Below are positions 9,673 to 20,798 of a stretch of DNA of 64,000 bases, in pieces (within the stretch, counting starts at the first letter, position 1; each line of letters starts with the position of its first letter). The notes beneath the pieces are model-generated. The model was not told the origin of the DNA. It was given only the letters and a program-made list of their open reading frames with translations, and made no database searches. The DNA is from Nostocoides sp. F2B08 (lineage in GTDB: Bacteria > Actinomycetota > Actinomycetes > Actinomycetales > Dermatophilaceae). Where the stretch lies: contig NZ_WESE01000007.1 in NCBI RefSeq assembly GCF_009184895.1, positions 149,167 through 213,166 on the forward strand, given 5' to 3'. A program made the translations under genes and the position numbers.

Positions 9673-11007
9673 TCACCCGCCGACGACGGTCGGGTGCAGG
9701 TCGGCCGCCGGACACTCCCACGTCGCCGGGTCGGCCGGGACCTGCTCACCGGAGCGGATGTCCTTGACCTCGTCGCCTGGCCCGTCCGCGCCCGGGAACC
9801 AGACGTACGGGATGCCCCGGCGGTCCGCATACCGGATCTGCTTGCCGAACCGGTCGGCCCGGGGAGCGACCTCGCACGCGATGCCCCGGGCGCGCAGCGC
9901 GGTAGCGACTGCGGTCGAGGCCGGTCGGGAGTCCTCGTGGGTGACGGCCACGAGGACGGCCGACGGCGTGCTGCGGTTCGCTGTCAGGCCGCGCTTGGTC
10001 ACCATGAGGTGCACGAGCCGAGAGACCCCGATCGAGATCCCGACACCCGGGTAGGTGGTCCGCCCGTCGCTCGCGAGGGCGTCGTAGCGGCCACCGGAGC
10101 ACACCGATCCCCACTCCTCGTCGCCGACCAGCTGGGTCTCGTAGACGGTGCCGGTGTAGTAGTCCAGTCCCCGGGCGATCCGCAGGTCGGCGACGACGAC
10201 GCCCGGGGCGACCGCGGCGGCCGTGTCGATGACCGCGGCGAGCGCCCGCAGGCCGTCCTCGAGGACGTCGTTGGTCACCCCGAGGGCACGGACTCGGTCG
10301 ACGAAGCCGGCGTCCTCGGTGCGGATCGCGGCCAGCGCGAGGCACTGCTCTGCCTGCTCCGCGGTCGCGCCCGCCTCCAGGAGCAGCCGGGTGACGCCCG
10401 CGGGCCCGATCTTGTCGAGCTTGTCGACGATCCGGAGCGTGCCGGCGACGTCGGTCAGACCGATGCCCTGGTAGAAGCCCTCCGGGATCCTGCGGTTGTT
10501 GACCTGGATGCGGAACTCGCCGATCGGCAGTCTGGCGAAGGCCTCGGCGATGACGAGCGGCATCTCCGCCTCGAAGTGCGGAGCGAGCGTGTCCACGTCG
10601 ACGACGTCGATGTCGGCCTGGGTGAACTCGCGGAAGCGTCCCTCCTGCGGGCGCTCTCCCCGCCAGACCTTCTGGATCTGGTAGCGGCGGAAGGGGAACG
10701 ACAGCCGGCCGGCGTGCTCGAGCACGTACCGGGCGAACGGGACGGTGAGGTCGAAGTGCAGACCCAGATCGGACTCGCCGGACTCCTCCCCGCGGGCAGC
10801 GAGTCGGCCGACGGCGTAGATCTCCTTGTCCGTGTCACCGCCCTTGCCGACCAGTCGCTCGACGGGCTCGACGGCACGGGTCTCGATGGGCGCGAACCCG
10901 TGCAGCTCGAACACCTCGCGGATCGTGTCGAGGAAGGCCAGCTCGAGCAGTCGCTCGGCGGGCAGGAGCTCCGGGAAGCCCGAGAGCGGGGTCACCTTGG
11001 TCGCCAT
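9673..11007 (-). CDS. hisS: Histidine--tRNA ligase
   Basis: Class II aminoacyl-tRNA synthetase charging tRNA-His. The 444 residues include motif 2 (RYQIQKVWRGERPQEGRFRE), the HisA signature ARGLDYYTGTVYE, motif 3 (GVGISIGVSRL) and a C-terminal anticodon-binding domain beginning near SAVLVAVTHE. The N-terminus MATKVTPLSGFPELLPAERL matches the actinobacterial subtype. It lies downstream of the MBL-fold hydrolase on the same strand, an arrangement also known in mycobacteria. Confidence 0.97.
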   Translation of the reverse strand: MATKVTPLSGFPELLPAERLLELAFLDTIREVFELHGFAPIETRAVEPVERLVGKGGDTDKEIYAVGRLAARGEESGESDLGLHFDLTVPFARYVLEHAGRLSFPFRRYQIQKVWRGERPQEGRFREFTQADIDVVDVDTLAPHFEAEMPLVIAEAFARLPIGEFRIQVNNRRIPEGFYQGIGLTDVAGTLRIVDKLDKIGPAGVTRLLLEAGATAEQAEQCLALAAIRTEDAGFVDRVRALGVTNDVLEDGLRALAAVIDTAAAVAPGVVVADLRIARGLDYYTGTVYETQLVGDEEWGSVCSGGRYDALASDGRTTYPGVGISIGVSRLVHLMVTKRGLTANRSTPSAVLVAVTHEDSRPASTAVATALRARGIACEVAPRADRFGKQIRYADRRGIPYVWFPGADGPGDEVKDIRSGEQVPADPATWECPAADLHPTVVGG

Positions 11008-11081
11008 GGGGTATGCGTGGGTCCTCGTCGTAGGGAAGCAGCGGTCGAGATCGTGGTCGGGTCACGTCCGATGCCGGACGG

Positions 11082-11122
11082 TCTGGGACGGTCAGAGATT
11101 CTGGGACGGTCGGAGATTCTGG
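11082..11122. repeat. 18-bp tandem repeat at the 3' end of the MBL-fold gene
   Basis: Two adjacent 18-nt units (11082-11099 and 11100-11117) differ at one position and are followed by 5 nt of a third copy. The hydrolase stop codon lies inside the repeat, so unit number would change only the last few residues of the protein. Confidence 0.75.
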
Positions 11123-11805
11123 AGGAAGGGGTTGGTCCCCCGTTCGCGGCCGATGGTCGTCGCCGGCCCGTGCCCGGTGAGCACGAGAGTGGGATCCGGC
11201 AGGGGCAGCACGACGTCCCGCAGCGAGCGCTCCATGGCCGAATGATCGCCGCCGGGAAGGTCCGTGCGGCCGATCGAGCCGGCGAAGAGGACGTCGCCGG
11301 AGAGCAGGGTGGACGTCAGGTCGTGGTCCGACCCGAGCCCGTCCGGAACGGTGGGGAGTCTGAACATCACCGATCCCTCGGTGTGGCCGGGGGCGTGGAG
11401 GATCTCCAGGTCGAGACCGGCCAGGCCCAGGCGCTCCCCGTCGGAGACCTCGACGACGTTCGACGGCTCGCTCCAGGCGGCGGCGCGCCCGAACTGCTGT
11501 TCGAGCATGGCGACGAGGCCGGGTTCCAGCGTCCTGACCGGGTCCACGAGGCGGTAGCGGTCGGCGTGATGGATGTAGGCCGCCGTTTCGCCGCCGCATA
11601 CCGGCGTCACCGAGTAGACGTGGTCGAGGTGACCGTGGGTCAGGAGGACCGCCGCCGGCCGCAGGCGATGCTGGCGGAGGATCTCGGCGATCCGGTCCTC
11701 GACGCCGATCCCCGGGTCGACGATGACGCATTCCTCGCCGGCCGAGGTTGCGAGCACGTAGCAGTTCGTCGCGAACGCGGCGGCGGGGAAGGCGACGGTG
11801 AGCAC
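11092..11805 (-). CDS. MBL-fold metallo-hydrolase (glyoxalase II-like)
   Basis: Metallo-beta-lactamase fold hydrolase of 237 residues. The metal-binding motif THGHLDH is at 56-62, with further ligands in HAPGHTEGSV and SGDVLFAGSIGRTDL. The closest functional family is hydroxyacylglutathione hydrolase, though actinobacteria usually lack glutathione, so the true thioester substrate is unknown. A homologue precedes hisS in mycobacteria. The GTG start at 11805 lies 6 nt after a TAGGCT -10 box, suggesting a leaderless message. It is divergent from the cyclophilin gene. Confidence 0.88.
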   Translation of the reverse strand: MLTVAFPAAAFATNCYVLATSAGEECVIVDPGIGVEDRIAEILRQHRLRPAAVLLTHGHLDHVYSVTPVCGGETAAYIHHADRYRLVDPVRTLEPGLVAMLEQQFGRAAAWSEPSNVVEVSDGERLGLAGLDLEILHAPGHTEGSVMFRLPTVPDGLGSDHDLTSTLLSGDVLFAGSIGRTDLPGGDHSAMERSLRDVVLPLPDPTLVLTGHGPATTIGRERGTNPFLQNLRPSQNL

Positions 11806-11811
11806 CCGGTC

Positions 11812-11830
11812 AGCCTAGTCGTCCTAGGAT
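11812..11830. promoter_or_regulatory. Back-to-back leaderless promoters
   Basis: On the minus strand TAGGCT (11817-11812) lies 6 nt before GTG 11805; on the plus strand TAGGAT (11825-11830) lies 8 nt before GTG 11839. Both fit a TAnnnT -10 box with transcription starting at or next to the start codon. The two -10 boxes are 7 bp apart, so polymerases could not bind both at once. Confidence 0.55.
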
Positions 11831-11838
11831 GTGCGCTT

Positions 11839-12690
11839 GTGTCGACCAGGAACCGCAGGCCGGCGAGAGCGCACAAGGCCACCCAGCAACAACAACGCGA
11901 CCGTGCGCGTCGCCGCGCCGCGCGTCGGGAGAAGGCCGCTGCGACCCGTCGAACGCGGAGGCGACGCACCCTCTATGCCGTCCTGGCCGCCCTCGCCGTG
12001 CTCGCACTGGTGCTGGTCGTCGTGGTCCTCGTCGATGCGCTCGGATCGGACCCGCCCGACGAGACCACACCCGCGGCCGTGGTGACGACCACCCCGACGG
12101 TTTCAGTACCCGACAACTGCACGCCGGCGCCCCCGGCCCCCGGGACGGAAGCGAGGCTGGAGCTGCCGCCGCCCGAGGACGCGGCGGGCCGGACCTTCGA
12201 GGCCGTCGTGACGACCAACTGCGGGGACATCGTGATCGAGCTCGACGGCACCGGGGCCCCGCAGACGGTGGCGTCGTTCCTGCAGCTGTCCCGACTGGAC
12301 TTCTACCGCGACTCCCCGTGCCACCGGCTGCTCGACGCCGACAACATCGTTCTGCAGTGCGGCGACCCGACCGGGACCGGTCAGGGCGGTCCCGGATACG
12401 GCTTCGGCGTAGAGTCCGTGCCGGACGACGGGCGCTATCCCCGCGGAACCGTCGCCATGGCTCGCACCTCGGACGTCGAGCGGGGCACAGGCAGCCAGTT
12501 CTTCATCGTGGCCGCGGACTCGTCCTGGCCTCCCGAGGACGGCGGATACACGATCTTCGGTAACGTCACATCCGGTATGGAGATCATCGACCAGGTCGTC
12601 GCCGCCGGAGTCGACGGCGGCGGAGTCGACGGTGCCCCTGCCCTGCCCCTCAGCATCCTGCGGATCGCTGTCACCGAGAAGAAGGTCTGA
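11839..12690 (+). CDS. Membrane-anchored peptidyl-prolyl cis-trans isomerase (cyclophilin)
   Basis: Cyclophilin of 283 residues accelerating proline isomerisation. A very basic N-terminal tail (1-44) precedes one transmembrane helix (45-66) and a Thr/Pro linker; the cyclophilin domain begins near 105, so it faces the cell exterior. Recognisable signatures are TVASFLQLSRLDFYRDSPCHRL, GGPGYGFGVE, GTVAMARTSDVERGTGSQFFI and YTIFGNVTSGMEIID. Homologues lie at the same place, between rel and hisS, in mycobacteria (PpiB). GTG 11839 is the start, 8 nt after a -10 box. The next gene begins after 1 nt. Confidence 0.92.
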   Translation: MSTRNRRPARAHKATQQQQRDRARRRAARREKAAATRRTRRRRTLYAVLAALAVLALVLVVVVLVDALGSDPPDETTPAAVVTTTPTVSVPDNCTPAPPAPGTEARLELPPPEDAAGRTFEAVVTTNCGDIVIELDGTGAPQTVASFLQLSRLDFYRDSPCHRLLDADNIVLQCGDPTGTGQGGPGYGFGVESVPDDGRYPRGTVAMARTSDVERGTGSQFFIVAADSSWPPEDGGYTIFGNVTSGMEIIDQVVAAGVDGGGVDGAPALPLSILRIAVTEKKV

Positions 12691-12691
12691 C

Positions 12692-14392
12692 GTGAGCACC
12701 GACACCCCGAACGAGCCGACCCCCGCGATCCCGGACGAGGTGGTCGAGGAGCAGTCGGCGCCCGATCAGGCGACGAACACAGCAGCGACGACCACACCGG
12801 CGGCGGCCGACGAGACAACTCCCGACGTGACTGTGGAGGCGGCCGCGCAGGACTCGCCCGCCCCGGAGTCGGCTGCGGAAAGACCGACAACAGAGACGGC
12901 CGCTCCGGACTCGACCGCAGACGAAGAAGCCGGTGCCGAGCAGGCCGGTGACGAGCCCACACACGTCGAGCCGGCGGCCGCGGACCAGCAGCTCTCCGGT
13001 GGATCGGCTCCAGCACTCGAGGAGGCGGTCATCCCGGCCCGGCCCGCTCCCCCGCGGCCTCCCGTTCCCAGCCCCGCTGCCCTGGCAGCGCGGATCGGGA
13101 CAGCGCGTCCCGCCCCACCGGCTACCACCGCGGACCACTCCGAGTCCGCCCGCTTCGGCCGGGTGGCCGAGGACGGGACGGTGTTCGTGCGCAGGGGCAC
13201 CGACGAGATCGCCGTCGGGTCCTACCCCGGCGCCGGGCCGGACGAGGCGCTGCAGTACTTCGCCCGCAAGTACGACGAGCTGTACGGCATGACCGAACTC
13301 CTCGAGCAGCGGCTCACCGGCTCGAGCGAGCTCACCGCCAAGGACGCGGCCGAGCAGTTGACGCATCTGTCCGAGCAGGCCGCAGAGCCGACCTTCGTCG
13401 GCGACCTGGAGGCGCTGCACGCCCGGCTGGAGAGCATCGGCATCCTCATCGACCGCCGGCGCGAGGAGGAGTCGGCCCAGCGCGCGGCGGCCAAGGCCAC
13501 CGCGCTCGCCGAACGTGAGGCCCTCGTCGTCCGAGCCGAGAACATCGCCGCCCAGGACCCGCAACGAACCCAGTGGAAGCGCAGCGGCGAGGAACTGCGA
13601 ACCCTGTTCGAGGAGTGGAAGGCGCACCAGCGTTCGGGTGCCCGCCTCGACAAGCCGGTCGAGGCAGAGCTGTGGCACCGCTTCAGCGCCGCGCGCGGCG
13701 CCTTCGACAAGGCCCGCCGAGCCCACTTCTCCGAGCTGGAAGCCAGCCAGTCGGAGGCCAAGGCCGCCAAGGAGAGCCTGGTCCGCGAGGCCGAGCAGCT
13801 GTCCGGAAGTCGGGACTGGGGTCCGACGGCGCGTGAGTTCAAGCGGCTCATGGACCGCTGGCGGGCGGCAGGACGGGCGGGACGTGCGGACGATGACGCA
13901 TTGTGGGCGCGGTTCAAGGCCGCCCAGGACGCGTTCTTCGCCGCCAAGGACGAGGTCGCGGCCGCCGAGGACCAGGAGTTCCGCGCCAACCTGGCCGTCA
14001 AGGAACAGCTGCTGGCCGAGGCCGAAGGTCTGCTCCCGATTCGCGACCTCGAGGCGACCAAGTCGGCCCTCCGATCCATCCAGGACAGGTGGGACAGGGC
14101 CGGCAAGGTGCCCCGCGCCGACATCGACCGGACCGAGAAGGGGATCCGTCGGGTGGAGCAGGCGGTCCGCGACGCAGAGCAACGCCAGTGGTCCTCGTCG
14201 AACCCCGAGGCTCGCGCCCGGGCGCAGAGCCTCGTCGAGCAGCTCGAGCGCGCAGTCGCAGACCTCGAACGTGATCTGGCCAACGCCGAGGCCAAGGGCA
14301 ACGACAAGAAGGCGGCCGAGGCCCGGTCAGCGATCCAGGGCCGTCAGGCACTGCTGGACCAGGCTCGCTCGGCATTGACCGAGTTCAGCTGA
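12692..14392 (+). CDS. DUF349 domain protein
   Basis: Protein of 566 residues with repeated DUF349 helical units. The first 150 residues are acidic, rich in Ala, Glu, Pro and Thr, and probably disordered. The rest is charged and helical with repeated WKRSGEELRTLFEEWK / W-G-x-x-REFKRLMDRW / LRSIQDRWDRAGKVPRAD patterns, typical of DUF349 and suggesting coiled-coil structure. No enzymatic role is known to me; a nucleic acid or ribosome association has been proposed for some homologues. GTG 12692 lies 1 nt after the cyclophilin stop, so the two form an operon. Confidence 0.85.
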   Translation: MSTDTPNEPTPAIPDEVVEEQSAPDQATNTAATTTPAAADETTPDVTVEAAAQDSPAPESAAERPTTETAAPDSTADEEAGAEQAGDEPTHVEPAAADQQLSGGSAPALEEAVIPARPAPPRPPVPSPAALAARIGTARPAPPATTADHSESARFGRVAEDGTVFVRRGTDEIAVGSYPGAGPDEALQYFARKYDELYGMTELLEQRLTGSSELTAKDAAEQLTHLSEQAAEPTFVGDLEALHARLESIGILIDRRREEESAQRAAAKATALAEREALVVRAENIAAQDPQRTQWKRSGEELRTLFEEWKAHQRSGARLDKPVEAELWHRFSAARGAFDKARRAHFSELEASQSEAKAAKESLVREAEQLSGSRDWGPTAREFKRLMDRWRAAGRAGRADDDALWARFKAAQDAFFAAKDEVAAAEDQEFRANLAVKEQLLAEAEGLLPIRDLEATKSALRSIQDRWDRAGKVPRADIDRTEKGIRRVEQAVRDAEQRQWSSSNPEARARAQSLVEQLERAVADLERDLANAEAKGNDKKAAEARSAIQGRQALLDQARSALTEFS

Positions 14393-14409
14393 GCTCCGGC
14401 GAGGTCACG

Positions 14410-16743
<2,334 letters not shown>

Positions 16744-16749
16744 AGCGAG

Positions 16750-16755
16750 ATGGTA
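16750..16755 (-). promoter_or_regulatory. Leaderless promoter of rel
   Basis: TACCAT reads on the minus strand 6 nt before the ATG at 16743. The distance places the transcription start at or within 1-2 nt of the start codon and there is no Shine-Dalgarno sequence in between. Confidence 0.45.
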
Positions 16756-16839
16756 GTCCAGCGACCTGGACGGGCCGTTCGCCGTGTCCGGCGTGGTGTC
16801 CCGGGGCGTCTTAAGTGGGGTCGGGTCGGGAGACGGAGG

Positions 16840-17400
16840 TCAGACGGTGTGCAGTGCCCAGACCGACCGTCCGGGCAGAGCGGCTCGGCCGTCGAGGAAA
16901 CCGAGCTCGACGATCACCGCGATGTCGGCGACCACACCCCCGGCCGTCTCGACGAGGTCGGCCGCGGCTGCGGCAGTGCCGCCCGTGGCGAGGACGTCGT
17001 CGACGAGGAGGACCCGGTCGGCGTGGGTGAAGGCATCCTGGTGCACCTCGACGGTCGCGCTGCCGTACTCGAGCTCGTAGGAGATGCTGTGGCGGTCCCG
17101 CGGGAGCTTGCCCGCCTTGCGGATGAGGACGAGCCCCACGCCCAGCTCGTACGCCAGCGCCGCACCGAAGACGAAGCCACGGGACTCGATCCCGGCGACT
17201 GCGTCGACCCGGCCACGGTAGCGCTCGGCCATGGCGCGCACGACGGTCCGGAAGGCGGGGCCGTCCTGGAGAAGTGGCGTGATGTCCTTGAACACCACGC
17301 CCGGAGTCGGGAAGTCGGGGACGTCGACGAGGTGCTCGGCGACCACCGTCCCGGCGTCGGCTCGGTCCGTCCCCGGCGACGCCGTCTCCTCCTGTGTCAT
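16840..17400 (-). CDS. apt: Adenine phosphoribosyltransferase
   Basis: Salvage enzyme converting adenine and PRPP to AMP. The 186-residue protein has the APT start (VDVPDFPTPGVVFKDITPLL), the motif AGIESRGFVFGAALA and the PRPP-binding loop VLLVDDVLATGGTA (130-142). ATG 17400 is chosen because upstream frame reads into secF. It is in the conserved order secD-secF-apt-rel, 43 nt after secF. Confidence 0.95.
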   Translation of the reverse strand: MTQEETASPGTDRADAGTVVAEHLVDVPDFPTPGVVFKDITPLLQDGPAFRTVVRAMAERYRGRVDAVAGIESRGFVFGAALAYELGVGLVLIRKAGKLPRDRHSISYELEYGSATVEVHQDAFTHADRVLLVDDVLATGGTAAAAADLVETAGGVVADIAVIVELGFLDGRAALPGRSVWALHTV

Positions 17401-17443
17401 CCGTCCCACCTTCGCCAGTCCCGATCCACCGCTGTGTCCGTGC

Positions 17444-18634
17444 TCAGCGCTTCGACTTGGGCGCCCTCTTCGGCTGGTTCCGTGGCCCGGTCTGAGCGTA
17501 CTTGTGCACGGCGCGGCCGGTGAGCGTCGCAGCCGCCGCGGGCTCGTCGTCCATGGACCGTTGACCGCCGGTCGGCTCCGAACCCACCAGCGCCCCATCG
17601 TCGAGCTCGTCGTGGTGGCCCGGCTCGTGCGATCGCGCCGCGGCAGCCTCCTTGGCGCGGGCGTTCTGGTGGCGCAGTGCCTTCTTCTCCAACGCCTTGA
17701 CGTCGTCGTCCTTCGAGCGGAGCCAGACCAGGAGCGGGGTCGCGACGATGATCGAGGAGTAGGCGCCGACGGCGATACCGATGAACAGCGCCAGTGCAAG
17801 GTCGAGCAGGGTCCCCGGGCCGATGAAGAAGAACCCGACGATGAGAAGGGCGCTGATCGGCAGCAGGGTCGTCACGGTGGTGTTGAGGGACCGGATCAGG
17901 GTCTGGTTGACCGCTCGGTTCGCCGCCTGCGAGAAGGTCACCCGGCCGGTCTCGAAGGCCATCGTCGTGTTCTCACGGACCTTGTCGAAGACGACGACGT
18001 TGTCGTACAGCGAGTACCCGAGGATCGTGAGGAAGCCGATGACTGACGCCGGTGAGACCTCGAACCCGCTCAAGGCGTAGATCCCCACGGTGATGAACAC
18101 GTCGTGCGCCAGGGCGACCAGCGCGGCCAGGGACATCTTCCAGTTGCGGAAGTAGACCGCCATGAGGATCGCGACGAGGACGACGAACCAGGCCAGTGCC
18201 TGCAGGGCGTTGCTCGAGACGCTCTGGCCCCATGAGGGGCCGACGAAGGACGCCGAGACGGCTTCGTCGGAGACGTCGAACTCCTGGGCGAGCGCTGACC
18301 GGACCTCACTACTCTGGGTATCCTCAAGCCGCTCGGTCTGCACCCGCACCGTCCCGCCGCCGACGAGGGTCACGTTGACGGCCTGGTTCGGCACGACGCT
18401 GCGAACGGCCTCGCGCGCGCGGCTCTCGAAGCCGTCGGTCGCGCTGGCGCTGACGCGGAACTCGGAGCCGCCGCGGAACTCCAGGCCGAGGTTGAGTCCG
18501 CGGACGAAGAATCCGATGGCCGCGAGCAGCAGCAGGATCAGGGAGATGACGAGGAACTTCTTGCTGTTCTCGACGAACCGGATGGTCCGCTTGCCGGTGT
18601 AGAGGTCGTTGCCGAGCTGAGCGAGCTGTCCCAT
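17444..18634 (-). CDS. secF: Protein translocase subunit SecF
   Basis: SecF, with SecD, uses the proton motive force to help Sec export. The 396-residue protein has a first transmembrane segment at about 27-47, the family motif GLEFRGGSEF, a periplasmic domain, and five further membrane segments, with VIGFLTILGYSLYDNVVVFDKVREN between. The C-terminal 100 residues are charged and extend beyond the usual end, common in actinobacteria. The ATG overlaps the secD stop by 1 nt (TGATG), indicating translational coupling. Confidence 0.96.
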   Translation of the reverse strand: MGQLAQLGNDLYTGKRTIRFVENSKKFLVISLILLLLAAIGFFVRGLNLGLEFRGGSEFRVSASATDGFESRAREAVRSVVPNQAVNVTLVGGGTVRVQTERLEDTQSSEVRSALAQEFDVSDEAVSASFVGPSWGQSVSSNALQALAWFVVLVAILMAVYFRNWKMSLAALVALAHDVFITVGIYALSGFEVSPASVIGFLTILGYSLYDNVVVFDKVRENTTMAFETGRVTFSQAANRAVNQTLIRSLNTTVTTLLPISALLIVGFFFIGPGTLLDLALALFIGIAVGAYSSIIVATPLLVWLRSKDDDVKALEKKALRHQNARAKEAAAARSHEPGHHDELDDGALVGSEPTGGQRSMDDEPAAAATLTGRAVHKYAQTGPRNQPKRAPKSKR

Positions 18635-20400
18635 CAGCGGGCCCCCTCCAGGATCGGGCCGCGGACGCGTCCTCGGCCGGCGTACTTGGGATTGCGGGCC
18701 TCGAGCAGCTGGGGATTGAGTCCCGACCACGGGTGCCCCTCGCCGAAGAAGGGCTTGCGGACGAGCCACTGCATCATCGGCTTGGTGAAGAAGAAGACGA
18801 TGATGAGGTCGATGATCGTCGTCAGGCCGAGCGTGAACGCGAATCCGCGGACATTGGAGCTGGCGAGCGCGTAGAGCGTGCCCGCGGCGAGGAGGGTGAC
18901 GGCATCTCCCGCGAGAATCGTGCGGGATGCTCGCTCCCAGCCGGCATCGACCGCACTACGCACCGTCCGACCGTCACGCACCTCGTCGCGGATCCGCTCG
19001 AAGAAGACGATGAAGGAGTCGGCGGTGATACCGACGGCGACGATCAGACCGGTGATGCCGGCCAGATCGAGCCGGTAGTTGTACCGCCACCCGAGGATCG
19101 TCACGACGAGGTAGACGATGATCCCGGCCAGGATGAGCGACGCGATCGTCACGAAACCGAGGACGCGGTACTGGAAGAGCGAGTAGACGAAGACGAGGAG
19201 CATCCCGATCATTCCGGCCACCAGACCCAACCTCAGCTGCTCGCCTCCGAGCAGAGGGCTGATCTGGTCGCGGGTCTCGAGCTCGAACGAGATCGGCAAG
19301 GCGCCGAACTTCAGCTGCTGGGCCAGCGTCTGCGCCTCCTCGAGCGTGAAGGCGCCGGTGATCGAGGCGCGCCCGTCGAGAATGGCGGACTGGAAGAACG
19401 GGGCCACGATGACCTGCTGGTCCAGGACCGCCGCCAGCTGGTTGCGGGGGGCCGGCAGCTGGACCATCTCCGTGCTGATCTGACCGTAGGCCTCACGGGC
19501 GTCGCCGGTGAGCTCCAGGGCGATCTCGACGGTGTTGGTCGGCTGACCGGTCGGGCCGGCCTGGTACCCGGCACTCGCGTCAGCGATCCCGCTTCCGTCG
19601 ACGACGACGGGGCCGAGGATGTACTTCTCCGTCCCTGTGTCACGGCAGGCGACGACCGCGGTGTCGGGGTCCTGCTCCGTGGTCGTGTCGTCGCCGCCGG
19701 TGCAGGTCAGGGACTCGAACTCAGCGATGAGCTCGTCCGTGATCCACGCCGGGTCCGTGGCGCTGGTCGGCTCACCGGTCGGCGCCGGGGCGACCGGCTC
19801 CGTCGCGGTCGGCTCGGGCGTAGGCTCCGCGGTTTCGGTCGCCTCGGCCGCGAATCCCTCGGGTACGGGTCCGCTGTTCGTCGTCGGGCTCGCGGCCGGA
19901 GTGGCGGCCTCGGTCGGACTCGCGGTGGACCCGTCGGTGGGCGTGGCGCCCCCGGTCGGAGTACCTGTCGGGGTCTCCGTGGGTGCCGGTGTCAGACCGC
20001 CGACCGGCTGAACGACCAGGACCGGCCTGAACTGCAGCTGCGAGGAACGCCGGATGGCGTCTTCGACCTCCTGCGGCGGCACGCCCGGCATGCTGACGAC
20101 GATGTTGCGCCCACCCTGCGTGGTGACCTCGGCGCCGGTGATGCCTCCGGCATCGGCCCGCTGGGAGATGATGTCGCGGGCCTGGTCGAGCTGCTCCTCC
20201 TGGATCTCGGTCTCCTGCCCCGACAGAACCGGGGTGAGGACGAGCTGCGTGCCACCCTCGAGGTCGAGTCCGAGCTTCGGGGTGAGCTGGGCGCTGCCCC
20301 ACTGACTGCCCGCGAAGAGGAGCACGACGAGGGCGACGATGAAGGCCGCGAATCCGGCGAGAACCCGACCGGGGCGGGCATGAGTGGTCTGCGAAGGCAT
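18634..20400 (-). CDS. secD: Protein translocase subunit SecD
   Basis: SecD, partner of SecF. The 588-residue protein has an N-terminal membrane segment (13-30), the motif LGLDLEGGTQLVLTP, a large periplasmic region, then five membrane segments with DQISPLLGGEQLRLG and GITADSFIVFFERIRDE. Within the periplasmic region (about 140-225) is a long Thr/Pro/Ala-rich insert not needed for the fold. secD is coupled to secF by a 1-nt overlap and follows yajC by 54 nt, completing the accessory translocase operon. Confidence 0.97.
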   Translation of the reverse strand: MPSQTTHARPGRVLAGFAAFIVALVVLLFAGSQWGSAQLTPKLGLDLEGGTQLVLTPVLSGQETEIQEEQLDQARDIISQRADAGGITGAEVTTQGGRNIVVSMPGVPPQEVEDAIRRSSQLQFRPVLVVQPVGGLTPAPTETPTGTPTGGATPTDGSTASPTEAATPAASPTTNSGPVPEGFAAEATETAEPTPEPTATEPVAPAPTGEPTSATDPAWITDELIAEFESLTCTGGDDTTTEQDPDTAVVACRDTGTEKYILGPVVVDGSGIADASAGYQAGPTGQPTNTVEIALELTGDAREAYGQISTEMVQLPAPRNQLAAVLDQQVIVAPFFQSAILDGRASITGAFTLEEAQTLAQQLKFGALPISFELETRDQISPLLGGEQLRLGLVAGMIGMLLVFVYSLFQYRVLGFVTIASLILAGIIVYLVVTILGWRYNYRLDLAGITGLIVAVGITADSFIVFFERIRDEVRDGRTVRSAVDAGWERASRTILAGDAVTLLAAGTLYALASSNVRGFAFTLGLTTIIDLIIVFFFTKPMMQWLVRKPFFGEGHPWSGLNPQLLEARNPKYAGRGRVRGPILEGAR

Positions 20401-20454
20401 GCTGTCTCTAGTGGTCTGTCTGTGGTCGGGAACTCTGGTGGTCGGCGATGAGGA

Positions 20455-20739
20455 TCACGTGTTCGTCGGTCCGTCTGTCGCACCGGCCCGCATGCCGACG
20501 GCGCGGCGGTCGAACCGCATGACCACGCCCGGGGCGACCTCGAGCTGCACGACGCGCTCATCGGTGGAGACGATGCGGCCGTAGAGGCCGGAGGTCATGA
20601 GCACCTCGTCCCCCACCGACACCGATGCCTGGAACTCCTGCATGGCACGGGCCCGTCGCCGCTGGCTGAGCACGAGAGCGGCGAGGAGAAGCAGCGGGAG
20701 CAGCAGGATGAGCAACGATGCGGCATTGCCGGAGTTCAT
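20455..20739 (-). CDS. yajC: Preprotein translocase subunit YajC
   Basis: Small single-pass membrane protein (94 residues) associated with SecDF. One hydrophobic helix occupies about 8-25, followed by a basic stretch (QRRRARAMQEF) and the YajC core VSVGDEVLMTSGLYGRIVS. The gene heads the yajC-secD-secF operon. A likely -10 TAGACT lies at 20782-20777 on the minus strand, about 38 nt before the ATG, inside the hairpin that follows ruvB. Confidence 0.93.
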   Translation of the reverse strand: MNSGNAASLLILLLPLLLLAALVLSQRRRARAMQEFQASVSVGDEVLMTSGLYGRIVSTDERVVQLEVAPGVVMRFDRRAVGMRAGATDGPTNT

Positions 20740-20779
20740 GCGGGTCTCTCTGACGAGGTGGGGTGGCCAAGGTGGGAGT

Positions 20780-20798
20780 CTAGGCCACCCGGGCCTAG
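20780..20798 (-). terminator. Hairpin at the end of the ruvCAB operon
   Basis: CTAGGCC and GGCCTAG form a perfect 7-bp stem with a 5-nt loop, overlapping the ruvB stop codon at 20795-20797. There is no U-run. The same bases contain the predicted -10 of yajC, so termination and the next initiation may be linked. Confidence 0.45.

Noticed and set aside
9694..11838. Plus-strand open frame extending upstream of the cyclophilin
   Set aside because: It is antisense to hisS and the MBL-fold gene. The real cyclophilin start is GTG 11839 after a -10 box.
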